A stretch of DNA of 64,000 bases from Diabrotica undecimpunctata (Eukaryota > Arthropoda > Insecta > Coleoptera > Chrysomelidae): the NCBI RefSeq assembly GCF_040954645.1, contig NC_092809.1, positions 129,817,914-129,881,913 on the forward strand. The letters run 5' to 3'. This document shows, piece by piece, positions 34,900-46,049 of the stretch (position 1 is its first letter; every line of letters starts with the position of its first letter). Below the pieces are notes generated by a model that saw only the letters and a list, made by a program, of their open reading frames with translations, ran no database searches and was not told where the DNA came from. A program made the translations under genes and the position numbers.

Positions 34900-36085
34900 T
34901 TTATTATTGTTTTTTACAGTTGTCCTGAAAATAAACATCAATTATTAAAATTTCCAGTGCTGCATGCTGTTTTGTTGGTAGAGCTAGAAATAATGCTGAC
35001 TTTATGTGTTTGCCAGGATTTGCTGTTTTGGTCTTTTGTGCTTCCATCGATGGAACACATCATATCTTATTATCTCTCGCATGATCGAGATTGGGTGATT
35101 CTCTAATTCTGCAAACCTAATTCTGGCCTTTTCTACAGTTTTATCTATCACTCTTACTTGTTACAGTTCTCTAAACAGAAAGCGTTCAGCGATGTATCTG
35201 AGCACATTTGCCGCTTCTCTGAGGATGTTATTGTGGGCTGCTTGTATTTTCTTTTTATTTAAATTGCTTATGTGTCCCCATGTGAGAGATGCATATGTGA
35301 TTATTGGAAGTATGATACTGTTCATCAGTCTCATTTTCGTCTTTATGCGCAGTTTTTTTTTCGACTTTCTACCTGCAAGTCCTCTTATTGCTGCTCTGGC
35401 TGTTGCTGTTTTCTAAATGGTTATGTCCATGTGTTGCTTGAATGTTAAGCCTTGGTTCATAATGTCTTCTAGATATTTGGCTTCTTTTTTCTATTCGATG
35501 GGATTATCTTGCACTAACAGCTGTTCCTCTGGGGTTTCTTTTTTTTGAATATGATCGCTTGTGTCTTCGCTGAATTAATTGCTATTTTCCATTAGATACA
35601 CCATTCTTCAATGTTATCCAATGCTGTCTGGAGATTGTTTACCGCTACTTCTAAGTTACTGTGTTTGGCCGCAATCGCTTGGTCGTGTGCATAAAGGCTG
35701 AGTAGTGTTTCTGGTGTCCTTGGAACATCTGCGGTGTATATTGTGCACAGTAGGGGTGACAAGATTGCTCCCTGTCACTGTCACTCCGGAGGCATTCCAG
35801 CCTCCGGAGCTCCGTGTATGTTTGGATAATACCTGTACTATTCGAAACCTCCAGCTTTGGTTGCTCAAGTATGAAGTGATCAGTCTTATCATGGCCTCAC
35901 TGTATCCGTAGTCTCTTATTTTGTATATTAGGCCTTTAAGCCAGACTATGTCGAAAGCTTGGATTACATCCACGAACGTTTCTCCAGTCTACTGTTTGTC
36001 GTTAAATACAGCTGTTAAGTATTCTGTCAGTCTAAATACTTGTAATTCGCTGGAGCGTTCTGCTCTAAATGCAAAAGCCAAAAAC
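34900..36085 (-). pseudogene. Jockey-like LINE RT and thumb
   Basis: The minus strand has a 105-codon frame with VDVIQAFDIVWLKGLIYKIR and MIRLITSYLSNQSWRFRIVQ. After frame changes it reads YAHDQAIAAKHSNLEVAVNN, in which the catalytic YADD has become YAHD. Then KTQAIIFKKKKPQ, ARAAIRGLAGRKSKK, RLMNSIILPIITYASLTWGH and AAHNNILREAANVLRYIAER follow, ending with ENHPISIMREIIRYDVFHRW near 35090. The endonuclease and N-terminal RT are absent. Confidence 0.85.
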
Positions 36086-36959
36086 TAGCTGAAAAATACA
36101 AAATTGGTGATATGTAGAAAAAGTAATATTAGTATTGGAGTTTGTATAATTGTTTGCACAGAAATGAAAACAAAGGTAGCAGAAATTGTAAGAATGAGTA
36201 ACAGAGTATCAGTGAAATGTGGAGTCAATCATTGCGCCAAAACAATAGCGGATTAAAGGAAGTTGCAGACATCTTCTATAATTATACACAATACATATGC
36301 AACACACAATACATAAACATAACCTACTAAAACTTGTTTATTATATATTTTTCCATCATTTTTAAAATAATCTTTTTTTTAAACGATTTCCGGAGTGGAG
36401 ATCGGTGGATACGTCAAATCTTAGTTAAAAATGTAATTTTCATTACAATCAACCCATATAAACATACTATTTAACTCATTTCTGTAATTCAGTCTTATCT
36501 TCAGTCTGATTACCGAACCAATATCTTTATTTCCTCTCTTCCTCTCTAATCAATACCTGAAGATGTTTAAACGATACATTATTTATGATTTATTCACAAG
36601 GAAATTAGACAGAAGTAGGAACACATAAAATAGAGTCACCAAAAATTACCGTAATTATGCAATAATCGTAGAGAGTATTGACTCTTAAGTAATCTCAGTG
36701 CTTCTGTATTTTTTAAAAGCAAAAAAAAATGAGAATGAGGGGATCATACGCTGCCTTACAGTTAAATAGAGGGGAATTAAACAATAAATCAACACTACAA
36801 TAAGAAATACTCAGTTTACTACACGTTCAAGTATTAATATACACAGAACAGAGAGTAAAATAGTTTTATAATATAAAAATGTATTTAATATTTTTTGGCT
36901 TTCCGTAAAGCTAACTTTACAGTTAAAATAAAGAATTTGAGGTAAAAGAAGTATTTAAG
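36086..36959. other. No gene seen
   Basis: AT-rich intronic sequence, no supported feature. Confidence 0.4.
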
Positions 36960-37365
36960 AGCGTAGGCGTAGGCGCAAAATTTCGGGCCAATGCTTTTTA
37001 AATGCAATAATTTTTTTCGAATCCTAAGAAAACTAACAAATATTTTTGAAAAATTTAAACGCAGAATGGAAGATTACATTATTACCGAGGGCCAAAAGTC
37101 CCTTAGAATAAACAAAAAGTTTTTTTAATGAGATATTTGAAATTAAAAATCACACTAAATTTTCTCTTTTTTTTCACCCCTGTAACTTATTAAAATAAAC
37201 AGCATAGAAGTTTTCAGGGACTTTTGGCCCTCAGTAATAATGTAGTATTTCATTCTGCGTTTAAATTTTTCAAAAATACTTATTAGTTTTTTCAGGATTC
37301 GAAAAAAAATGAATGCATTTAAAACGCATTGGCCCGAAATTTTGCGCCGAGCTGTCAATCGTTCC
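36960..37365. repeat. Foldback element next to a splice acceptor
   Basis: Arms of about 135 bases (36972-37107 and about 37215-37349) are inverted copies, sharing GGCGCAAAATTTCGGGCCAA, AAATTTAAACGCAGAATG and GAGGGCCAAAAGTCCCT. About 110 bases lie between them. A transcript could fold into one long hairpin. The outer end is about 65 bases upstream of the exon B acceptor at 37415. The 70-codon minus frame across the right arm is not a gene. Confidence 0.8.
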
Positions 37366-37415
37366 AATATACTTTTATTAATTGCTAGACTTGTTTTTCA
37401 AATATTTTCTCTTAG

Positions 37416-37653
37416 GAAAGTTGCGGTACCCGCCGAAGAAGTCCAGAAAGCAAATTGAGCAAGAAGAACTTCTACTGGAACAACACGCCAAAAAAGTAGA
37501 TACATCTGCTTTCGTTGACATTATAGATTTACTGTCAGGGGACTACCATAGACGAAAAGAAGCAGAAAAGATAGCGAAGCAGAAAGAACTGAAAATGAAA
37601 CGGAAAACGGACACACTAAAGATGGAGGGCTATTCGTATGAAAAAGAGAGGGG
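37416..37653 (+). CDS. Host gene exon B (unrecognised lysine-rich protein)
   Basis: Preceded by TTTTCTCTTAG and followed by GTAAGTG, both strong splice signals. The first two bases complete the codon left open by exon A, giving Gly, then KLRYPPKKSRKQIEQEELLL, AFVDIIDLLSGDYHRRKEAE and TLKMEGYSYEKERG. The exon is 238 bases and ends in phase 2. The text is strongly charged with a likely helical, coiled segment, which suggests a soluble intracellular protein or a cytoplasmic loop of a larger one. I do not recognise the family. The open frame starts at an ATG at 37382 only by reading through the intron; that Met is not used. Confidence 0.75.
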
Positions 37654-37799
37654 GTAAGTGTTCCTTTTTAAAATATATTGCTTTTAACTACTTAGACTAT
37701 TAAATAAATGTCGTATTTACCAAAATAAACTAGCTAATATAAACAATATAATCATTTATTAATTTATATAAATCTTTTTTTTTATTTCTTCCTTAGCTA

Positions 37800-39863
37800 T
37801 ATACGAAACATTGGAAAAATTATGTAAATCATTAAACATACTTCCAGTGGTTGCTACAAGAGCTGAAAATATATTATTATCTGTTCTCTTAATTTTCTAA
37901 AGTGTCTTTTGCCAATTTGATTAGCGAAATATTGAAGCAATCATATTCCAAATGTAAAGCTTAGGTGGTTAGGAGATCAAAGCTCTTTCTTATCGTGTAG
38001 GAGATCCTAGACGATAAGGAAGGTCTTGAACAAGTTTCAGTAGAGTAAGGCTAGTTTTTATATTCCAATTTTTCCTAGTGCAGAAGTCAATGCAGAAGTC
38101 AGTGCAGAGTCAGAAAACATAACAATGTGTTTGAATATCCTGGCAAGTTCATATAAATGTTTCCTAAGGCATGAAACTAGATCTTCAGAACCCCTTACAC
38201 CATTAGTCTCATCCAGACGTGCATATAGACAAAGTTGTTATTAAAAAAATGAATGCCAAAGTTGTAGATATAAAGATTTCTCTTATAGTAGGTTATTGAA
38301 GTTGTGAGTTTGGGAAAAAGCAATGCCTTTTGAAGGTCAAATGTGTAAGCATATTTATCCTGCGAGGCTTCCGCAGCATCTTTTTTCAGTTCTGCGCGTG
38401 CTTATTCTGCTCGCCTTAATTGCAGTTCTCTTTCTGTCTTTAAGTCGGCTGTCTTTTTTCATTAGTTTCAGCATGGATGTTTTTAAAATAACTTGTCACA
38501 GTTGCTGCAAGTGCCCTTTAAAAGTAGTTTAAAGTGCAAATTAAATTTTTGGCTGAAAATTTGGTAATAATATTTTTCGTTCACCGGATTTCTGTTCTCA
38601 CTTTCACATTTCTCTTTGTATAAATCATACATTTTTTAATATTCAAATCTGGACTTAAGCATCGTTTGTTCTCATTGTCCTTTCTTGTATATTGACTTTG
38701 GTAGCAGGGAAATTACTTTATATGGTCAACAACATACGAGTCATCAATTTTACACGACGCTGCTTTTCTAATTGCGTCAATAATCTAAATTGCATTATCT
38801 AAACATCTGTATAATCTTCCCCTACTTATTTGTAAGATGGTAAGAAAGTAAGTCTTACAAACCCTCAGCTGATTATTAGCTTCATCTGGAATAACGTGCT
38901 GATACATCTTTGATTTTGCTTGTCCTGATCCGCCTATTGTCCGACGCCTACTGACAGTTAAGGCGTTAACTTAACCCCGCCAAAAACAGTTTTGTTTTTA
39001 GTAATCAGCCAGTTTCCAAAATAAATTAAAAAAAGATTTCAATATATCTGCAAAAGGGAACTTCTCACAGCATTTTTTGGGGTATTTACAGTCATATCCA
39101 GAGGGAAATATCTTCACTTCAGTTACCTTATTACTGCGAGATCTGCACTCTTTACCACTGTTACGATTGAACTTCCTTTTGTTAACTTTCCAGTTTTCAA
39201 GGCTTCTCGGGCGCTTTCTTCCTCGGAAAATTTCTTCATTTTCCCAATCTGAATGGACAGGCAGAGTAACGAAGTTGCTGTTAGCAGTATCTGCGACAGG
39301 TACGATGTCACCTGGAGCTCCATCACCTTAAAACAAATTAAATTGTAAAAAAATATTTTCCCATACAAAACATATCTATAATACAGTCAAGAGAAGCAAA
39401 TATAGACAAACTTTTTGTTCGTAGATATCTTGCACTACAACCAATTTCTTTTAAACAACTGATTTTATCGTCCGCTGTACTCAAGCATTAAAATATAATT
39501 TTTTAGGCTTTAAGCATAGTTAAAAACTGATTGAAATAATATTTCAGGGATTTAAATATCTTTCTCTCTTGATGTACTGGGTTGAGTCATGAGAAATGTT
39601 TTTGGGTTAGCAGGCACTTGGGCGGACGCCTCCGTTTCAATTTGGCCGACAGAACAGTCTCGTTATAGTCAGATGATGTATCACCCTTTAAAAAAATATA
39701 TATGAAATTAGATGTTTACTACAATAGGTCAGGCTGTGATTCACGTTTCAACCAATATGAAACACTGAGTGGCAATCCTAAACTTAACTATAACGACATT
39801 GTATTTACCTGTGTCAAATTCGCCTAGCGACCACTCTTCACCTGATCCAGATGAAATATCCAT
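37800..39863 (-). pseudogene. Decayed multi-exon transposase-like gene (insect multicopy family)
   Basis: An ATG at 39863 opens MDISSGSGEEWSLGEFDT up to a GT donor at 39808. A second block (GDTSSDYNETVLSAKLKRRR) lies at about 39610-39690. The next block, after an acceptor near 39328, reads WENEEIFRGRKRPRSLENWK, VNKRKFNRNSGKECRSRS and YDCKYPKKCCEKFPF. Further down are RRRTIGGSGQAKSKMYQHVI, LQISRGRLYRCL, NEKYYYQIFSQKFNLHFKL, GTCSNCDKLF, ASQDKYAYTFDLQKALLFPK and YYKRNLYIYNFGIH, then a SDSA box. This order (Cys-rich N-terminal domain, then FDLxK, YYKR, GIH, FSDS) is what I know from a large insect family, possibly Pfam DUF7869, which is unverified. Many stops and shifts; inactive. Confidence 0.7.
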
Positions 39864-40479
39864 TGCATAATCCAACTAGCCAACAAAAATAATGTGTAAT
39901 AAACTGTCAAAAGCTATAACTAAAGGTTTAAAGCACGTCAACACAGAACGGTACACAGTAAACAAACGTTACCCTTTGGTAAACTACCCTTTACGACTTG
40001 GTTCAGTAGTACTCTGACAGAAAAAAAAACAATCTGTTAGTAAACACCAGAACTTGTTGCTGCCTAGCCGATATTATCAGAACTAGGATTTGGTTCATTA
40101 TTATACTGAAAAACTAATTAGTTGGTGCATGTTATAGCGTTAACTCGTAAATGACAAAAAGTGGACTTGGTTCACTTCTATTCTGAACCCTCTATATGTC
40201 ACATTAGTAGAGTTTGTCTCGAGAAATAATTATTCCTTTCTACTTATTTGTCCCTGTTTAGTAGCATTATAGTACTTTTGCATATACAGGGTGAAGCCAA
40301 ATTCAACCATTTAATATGTTATCCATAAGGTGTAGTAATTATCTTGTATCTTCCCAGTTATCGTTCGCGCTTTCTTTCCTCTCCGATCTCTTACTTACTA
40401 GGTTTCCCTGTTCCTTTCAAAAATAAGGTGGTGCCCAAAATTTTCTTTTCTTTCGTGTTCTCTTGGTTATTTTACTTGT
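39864..40479. other. No gene seen; a CAGGGTG end
   Basis: TA followed by CAGGGTG at 40287 resembles a mariner-type end without a visible partner. Confidence 0.35.
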
Positions 40480-40830
40480 TATACCGGAGAATGTTGAAAA
40501 TTCCATGAACTGCCAGGGTCACCAATGAGGAAGTGCTGAGAAGGATGGGTCGAGACAAAAAATTGTTGAGAACAATAAAAGTACGCAAGACTGCATACCT
40601 TGGACACATACTGAGGAATGATAATGATAAATATAGTCTTCTGCAGGTCATCATGCAGGGTAGAGTCGATGGCAAAAAGGGAATAGGTAAAAAGAGGAAG
40701 TCATGGCTGCGAAATATTCGACATTGGACAAACATGACTGTATACGAATTATTCCACGTTGCAAAAGACAGAGAAACTTTTAGAAATGTGGTCGCCAATC
40801 TCCGTTAATGGGGACGGCATAGGAAGAAGA
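40480..40830 (+). pseudogene. RTE-like LINE C-terminal fragment with open frame
   Basis: A 91-codon open frame (40533-40808) reads MLRRMGRDKKLLRTIKVRKT, YLGHILRNDNDKYSLLQVIM, QGRVDGKKGIGKKRKSWLRN and ELFHVAKDRETFRNVVANLR with its natural stop. Upstream, RMLKIPWTARVTNEEV is readable near 40490 in part. The tail has GAAGAAGAAGA near 40820. The open state suggests moderate age. 5' truncated, with no RT core. Confidence 0.85.
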
Positions 40831-42194
40831 AGAACTTACTTGTAGTCTAGCTCTGACGAACCCCAACTAAGACACCTCTACCAAACTGAAGCCCGGACCT
40901 TAGTGTCGTTATTTGTGTAACCCTGTTGCCAAATATCAGAGCATTTATCATCTTCCGTTATTCACACTCATCTACCGTCCAACTTGGTAGGGTACAATAA
41001 ATAGATAAAAGATGTATGTACAATGTGCCACTATGGCCGATTTATAACAAACAGATTCCAGAAAAAAAATTGGCTTTGACACAGATTCCAAAAAAAACCA
41101 TCGTTAAATCTTCGAAAGTCTCCCCTTCTACAATTTTTATTTGAACGCTCTAGTCATTTTAATCAGATTGTGTTTCTTTTTGAATAGTAAAAATGTCATA
41201 ATATATCGATTATTACTGTTGCCAGGTTCGTTTGTTTAAAACATAAAAACCGAATTTGTGACAATAATTAGTTTAAGTTAGTAATTAGTGAATGTAAAAA
41301 ATGGCACTCGTTTCCAAATAATTACTTGACCGCATCACCGACAACTCGTTATTATTCGAACAAATGTTTGTTAAAAAAACTTATCTATTATTCTAATCTG
41401 TTATTATCTTTCACTGAGATGAATAAAACATACGTAATAAATAGACTTCAATTAAAACAAAAAAACAACCTAGCATAACAAAAATGGTTAGAGCATAGGC
41501 GGAATAATTACTGTCGACCCTGAACCTTAATAAAATAGGTAATCGAGATGATTTAATAAATAAATGGGTGTTAGTAACGGCAGATTATTCAAAAAATTGA
41601 CAAGTTGGGCTCAAATTAAATAATAGTTTAACATTTTGTGGTTTATTTGTCTTTTTTTTTCAACAATATAAAGCATAATATAGTCTATAGTGTTAGTTAT
41701 TATACTTCTCCGAAACAGCTAGACCGATTTTTATGAAATTTTATATGTATATTTGGTAAATCTGATAATAGATTGTAATCTATTTTTTTATATGCCTAAG
41801 TGGTAAGGGTCGTCCATTACAAACATTTTTTAAAAATTTTTAGATAAAATTTTTTATTTTAATATTTTTATGAAGTGGCATTAAACAATACAATTTTTAA
41901 TTTTCACCCTTTCTATCACTAACCCCTATGTTTTAATAGCCATATTAGCAATTTAATCATTTTAACCCTGGTCGATAACTGATCAATTATCACTAGATCA
42001 GTTATCCCGCCAGGCGTCACGGAGTAGAGATGATAACAAAGCCGGTCTTCTGTCTTTTTCACATAATAAACCTTCTCTAACTTCTCTACGTAGTTTTCGG
42101 CCATTATTATTGTTGATGTATCAAGCGTAGTAGTTACGTTTACAATTATCCCATTTCTCATTTTACCTTCTAAGTGTAATTTTCTAAGAACTAA
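40831..42194. other. No recognised gene
   Basis: Contains a stretch near 41705-41770 (CCGAAACAGCTAGACCGATT) that looks like a common dispersed arthropod repeat, though I cannot name its family. An 80-codon minus frame (41919-42161) has no known motif. Confidence 0.35.
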
Positions 42195-42555
42195 AAAAGA
42201 ATACCAAATGGGAGAAAAACAACTTAAAATAATCTGCTATATCTCAGACGACGCAATACTACTCTTTCGAAGTGATGTTGATTTACAACGTATGCTGCAT
42301 CAATTTAATATAACCGCCAGAAAATTTAACATGTTAATTTCTCCAAAAAAGACAAAATGCATGGTTGCAACAGCAAATTTACTAAGATGTAAATTGGAGC
42401 TGGAAGGTCTGATAATAGAACAAGTGATGGAGTTTAAATATCTAGGCATCACATTATCTAGCTACGAAAAGCTCGAAACTAAAGTGGAAGATCAAGTGAA
42501 TAGAGCAAACATAGCCGCAGACTGTCTGAATGAAACCATATGGAGAAAAAAATAT
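42195..42555 (+). pseudogene. RTE-like LINE palm/thumb fragment
   Basis: An open frame begins LKIICYISDDAILLFRSDVD, where the usual YADDA reads YISDD. LQRMLHQFNITARKFNMLIS, KKTKCMVATANLLRCKLELE, VMEFKYLGITLSSYEKLETK and AADCLNETIWRKK follow. This is the segment from the catalytic box to the thumb. It then joins, in one continuous frame, about 70 bases of other sequence and an unrelated LINE tail at 42625. Confidence 0.8.
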
Positions 42556-42624
42556 CTTCTTTCTACCAAGTCCTCTTTTTACCTCGATTTTTTCGTTGAG
42601 CAAGAACTGGCGCATTCGTTGAGC

Positions 42625-43505
42625 ATTAAAAGAAGGCTCAGGATGCGGGATATACTCCAGATCACTGGAGATCACTGGGCAAAAATGCCAGCGTAGTTCA
42701 GACAGAACTGACTGGTACCGCCATAGCCGCAAAAGAGATAACCCAAAAAGGTATAGCAGGGAAAACTATAATGATCTGCACAGATAGCAGACAAGCGCTA
42801 CTAACCTTGAATAGACCACGTGTTACATCAGGTTTAGTAATGGAGTGTCACGAGTCACTAACTCAAGCTTCGGATGGTAATACCATCATTATGAGGTGGG
42901 TTAAAGGACACAATAGGAATAAAGGCAACCGCATTGCTGACCAATTATCTAGGAAGGCGGCAGGCCTAAGACTCTTAGGACCTGGGGATCTTTTTGGTTT
43001 GTCATCTACAACAATCGCGGAAATTGTCAAATGTCACTCCCATACGAAAACCGTAAAAAGATGGGAAGAAGGGAAAGGATGTAAACTTGCCAGGGTAACA
43101 CTAAGTAACCTTGAAGAGTCAACATCAAAGAAGTTCTTGGGAATGACCAGGAAAAACCTACGTTTGGCAGTTGGTTTTTTAACTGGTCATTGTCAACTAA
43201 GCAAACACCTCCACACACTGGGGCTAGCAAACACACCTCTATGTAGGAAGTGTGAACGAGAAGACGAATCTGTAGAGCATGTCCTATGTGAATGCCCAGA
43301 GTTATCGTTAATACGAGAGTACGTGTTCGGCGAGTCCTGGCCCACACCTGCACACATAAAAGATATGTCTCCTGGTGACTTGTCCACCTTCCTAAAAGTG
43401 TCAGGATGGACAATGAGCTAAGGGTGACAGCTCCCTGGGAGGATGCACAATGGGTCAATTGTGGCCTAAGTGCTGTGAAACTTAACTCGCCCTCCCTACT
43501 CTACA
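42625..43505 (+). pseudogene. I-superfamily LINE 3' end: RNase H and zinc-knuckle tail
   Basis: Begins just after where the first RNase H Asp should be. VVQTELTGTAIAAKEITQKG carries the catalytic Glu, MICTDSRQALLTLNRP the second Asp and VKGHNRNKGNRIADQLSRKA the last. The C-terminal domain reads LAVGFLTGHCQLSKHLHTLG and LCRKCEREDESVEHVLCECP, a CCHC-type knuckle. A 216-codon open frame (42771-43421) ends naturally, and the 3' tail finishes near TCTACAGATAC at about 43500. It is 5' truncated. Copies at 55835 and, in the opposite orientation, at 58795 belong to the same group. Confidence 0.88.
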
Positions 43506-43509
43506 GATA

Positions 43510-44045
43510 CAGATACTACAGTCATTGCAATCTTTAGCATTTGTGATTTTTGGAATCGTTATAAAAGTTGAGAGAAGCCATTCTTTGGGTATGTGTCCCG
43601 TCTTGTGTATGGAGTTAAAAAGGTCTACCAAGACATCAATATTATCTTCATCAATTATCTTCAATAGTTCAATTGGTATATTATCGGGTCCTGGAGCTTT
43701 TCTACCTTTTGTGTGTTTTATGGCATAAATAACTTCCTCTTTCATTATTTCTAGTCCCGTGATTTCTCCGTCAACTTCTGATTGTTCTACTTTTTGGTCA
43801 TGAAATAGGTGCTCAATGTATTCTTTCCATCTACGTAATTTGTCTTGCGTTTCAGTTATAGTGGTACCATCTGCATTTGTTAATATGCCTATTGGTTTGT
43901 TACTATTTCCTGAAATCATTTATTTAACCTTCTTATGGATGTTGCAAGTGTCATACCTTGCCTCACATTCCTCAATTTCTTGACATTTAATAGACATCCA
44001 TGTTTCCTTAGCTTGTTTTATTTTCTATTTTATTTGTTTATTAAT
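43510..44045 (-). pseudogene. RTE-like LINE linker and RT start
   Basis: A 145-codon minus frame (43482-43919) contains KLRRWKEYIEHLFHDQKVEQ, IMKEEVIYAIKHTKGRKAPG, PDNIPIELLKIIDEDNIDVL and IHKTGHIPKEWLLSTFITIP, the first RT motif of this family. Upstream, QEIEECEARYDTCNI is readable to about 44000. It is the 5' counterpart of the family seen at 31629 and 54727. It stops before the catalytic box, abutting the 3' end of the preceding + strand LINE. Confidence 0.85.
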
Positions 44046-44334
44046 TTCTTGATATTTAATTTTATTTTTGTTTTTATATATTTAATTATATAAATATTAC
44101 ATAATACATTTTATATTTATGTCTGCACTTTTTGCTAGTTTGCCATGAAATGCAAAAGTGATATTTGACCGTAAAGTCACTTAGCAGCTACTTCAAACTA
44201 CCACGCGCCTAGTGTCGTATTTAAAATATCTGCCAATTGTGCATTTACGAGACAGACTCAATTTATTAAGCTATGATATTTATTAGAGATCTTTTATATC
44301 GGTCTAATTGACAGAATTTTGATCTTTTTTTTAT

Positions 44335-44700
44335 GTGTTGACCATCTCCAATATACATCGTTGGTTGTAGTTTATTAAGTTTTCCAAAATCTGTACATTT
44401 TCAAAATTAAAAGAATGGCTATTTTCTAGAGAATGCTTAGCTAAGGCTGTAGTGTTTAATTTTTTGGTTTGTACACTATGTTTGTGAGCAACAACTCACC
44501 TATGTAGATATTGGTGTGGCTGGCCAATATATGTTGGGTTGCAGGCTTTACAATTTCTTTTATAAATTTATAAACAATCCGACTGATAATCTTTAGTAAC
44601 ATTGGGTATAAAGGACATATTATAGCATTTGCTTGAGTTAGTGATATTACTATTATTATTGCTAGGTATAGTTTGGGTTTGTTTTGGATTGGTATCGGAA
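44335..44700 (-). pseudogene. GIY-YIG endonuclease fragment, Penelope-like element
   Basis: One minus-strand frame, with a single internal TGA, reads IYKRNCKACNPTYIGQPHQY, then HKHSVQTKKLNTTALAKHSL, ENSHSFNFENVQILENL and INYNQRCILEMVNT. The C..C...YIGQ start, the HxxS segment and NY..RxxLEM fit the GIY-YIG endonuclease found at the C terminus of Penelope-like retroelements. No RT is visible upstream (higher coordinates), so only the 3' end survives. A related nuclease domain from another source is possible but less likely. Confidence 0.7.
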
Positions 44701-44984
44701 TAAGATTGATTTTTGATAATACAACTTGTTTTTTTTTTTTTTTTTTTTTTTAAATTAGACAGTTATATAAGTTAAAAAAAACAACAAAATTACTTTTCGT
44801 GATTTAAGTGTAGATTATAAGAAAAATAACCGACTGATAACTACTAACTGTTTTACAAAATATGTTAGGTCCGAAAGATATTTAAATTTTAATACCGATG
44901 CACCTATTTCAGTCTTACTGACGGAGCAATTAAACTATCTAGCCCACAATACCATTCCCAAAATATGAAAAGAGTTATATATTA

Positions 44985-45325
44985 CAGATGAGTAAAAAAA
45001 ATGTTTGGCGTAGATTGAATTATACACAGCATACAAAGAATATCTCATCATCACAACATTTATAAAAATTGGACGTTTGCGCTGGGTAGGGAATGTTGAA
45101 CCGATGCAGGAGGATTAAGTACGAAAGAAAATAATAAGACAGACACCAGCAGGGAGAAGGTGAAAGGGAAGATCCAATCTTAGATACATGGAAGAAGTGG
45201 AAAAAAATCTGAAAGCTCTAAAGATTACCAACTGGAGGGACAAAGCAAGGAACAGATCAGAAAATCATAGAATAAACTAAAACACACAAAGAGTTGTCGA
45301 GCTAATGATGATTAAGAAGTCACAA
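44985..45325 (+). pseudogene. RTE-like LINE 3' fragment
   Basis: Degraded C-terminal text: RLRWVGNVEPMQED near 45080, RQTPAGRR near 45145, RSNLRYMEEVEKNLKALKIT near 45170 and NWRDKARNRSEN. It ends with GAGCTAATGATGATTAAG near 45300-45317, a usual tail. No RT core. Confidence 0.65.
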
Positions 45326-46049
45326 TAATAATTATTATTACAGAATATCTTTCTACCATTTCTTTAAAATAACCAGTTATTAAAACAATAGGGTTTCTTA
45401 TCCGCAAGTAATTAAATACTTATCCAAACGAAATTGTTTAAAAAGAAAAGTTAAAAATTTTACAATTTATTCCATAGAACCGAACTTCTTGACTAATTTT
45501 CCTCTACTATAACAAATAAATGAATGATTGCTTCTGAATCTCGAATTGATGTTGTGTATTAGATAACTTGTTTTTATATATAGCCCGAAGTCATTTCCAA
45601 CCAAGTAATAGATGCTCTTCACTTATCGAAGTTTGACAAGGGCAAATTTAGAAGTCAGGTTACTTAAATGTATCATATTTAGAAGTTTGTTTAATAGAAC
45701 TAAATATAACAATTGCCTGAGTAAATAAAACTGACTTATTTGTGCAAGTTATTTTTAAAAATTATTATTAGTAATTTTTGTTGTTTGGTTAATATTGTCA
45801 TTGTCGGTTACTTAAATGAAAAATGAATACATATTATAGAATCTAACAAAAATGATATATTTTTTAGATTTACGTGTCTCGACAGTGTAGGTCACTGACA
45901 CAGGTACAATAATTGCATTACGTTACATTACAAGAATATACATTTACATTACAGGAATGTACAGTTACATTACAATCGAAAAATATTGGTACAATTACTA
46001 GTTTTCATATTCTAAACTACATATCGACTTCTGAATTTACTGGTAAAAC
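45326..46049. other. No gene seen
   Basis: Includes a short tandem of ACATTACA-type units near 45925-45975. No coding motif. Confidence 0.4.

Noticed and set aside
37798..37840. A further host exon after a strong-looking acceptor (TTCTTCCTTAG at 37797)
   Set aside because: It would give GYIRNIGKIM and a stop, and the same bases are explained by the minus-strand transposase-like pseudogene.
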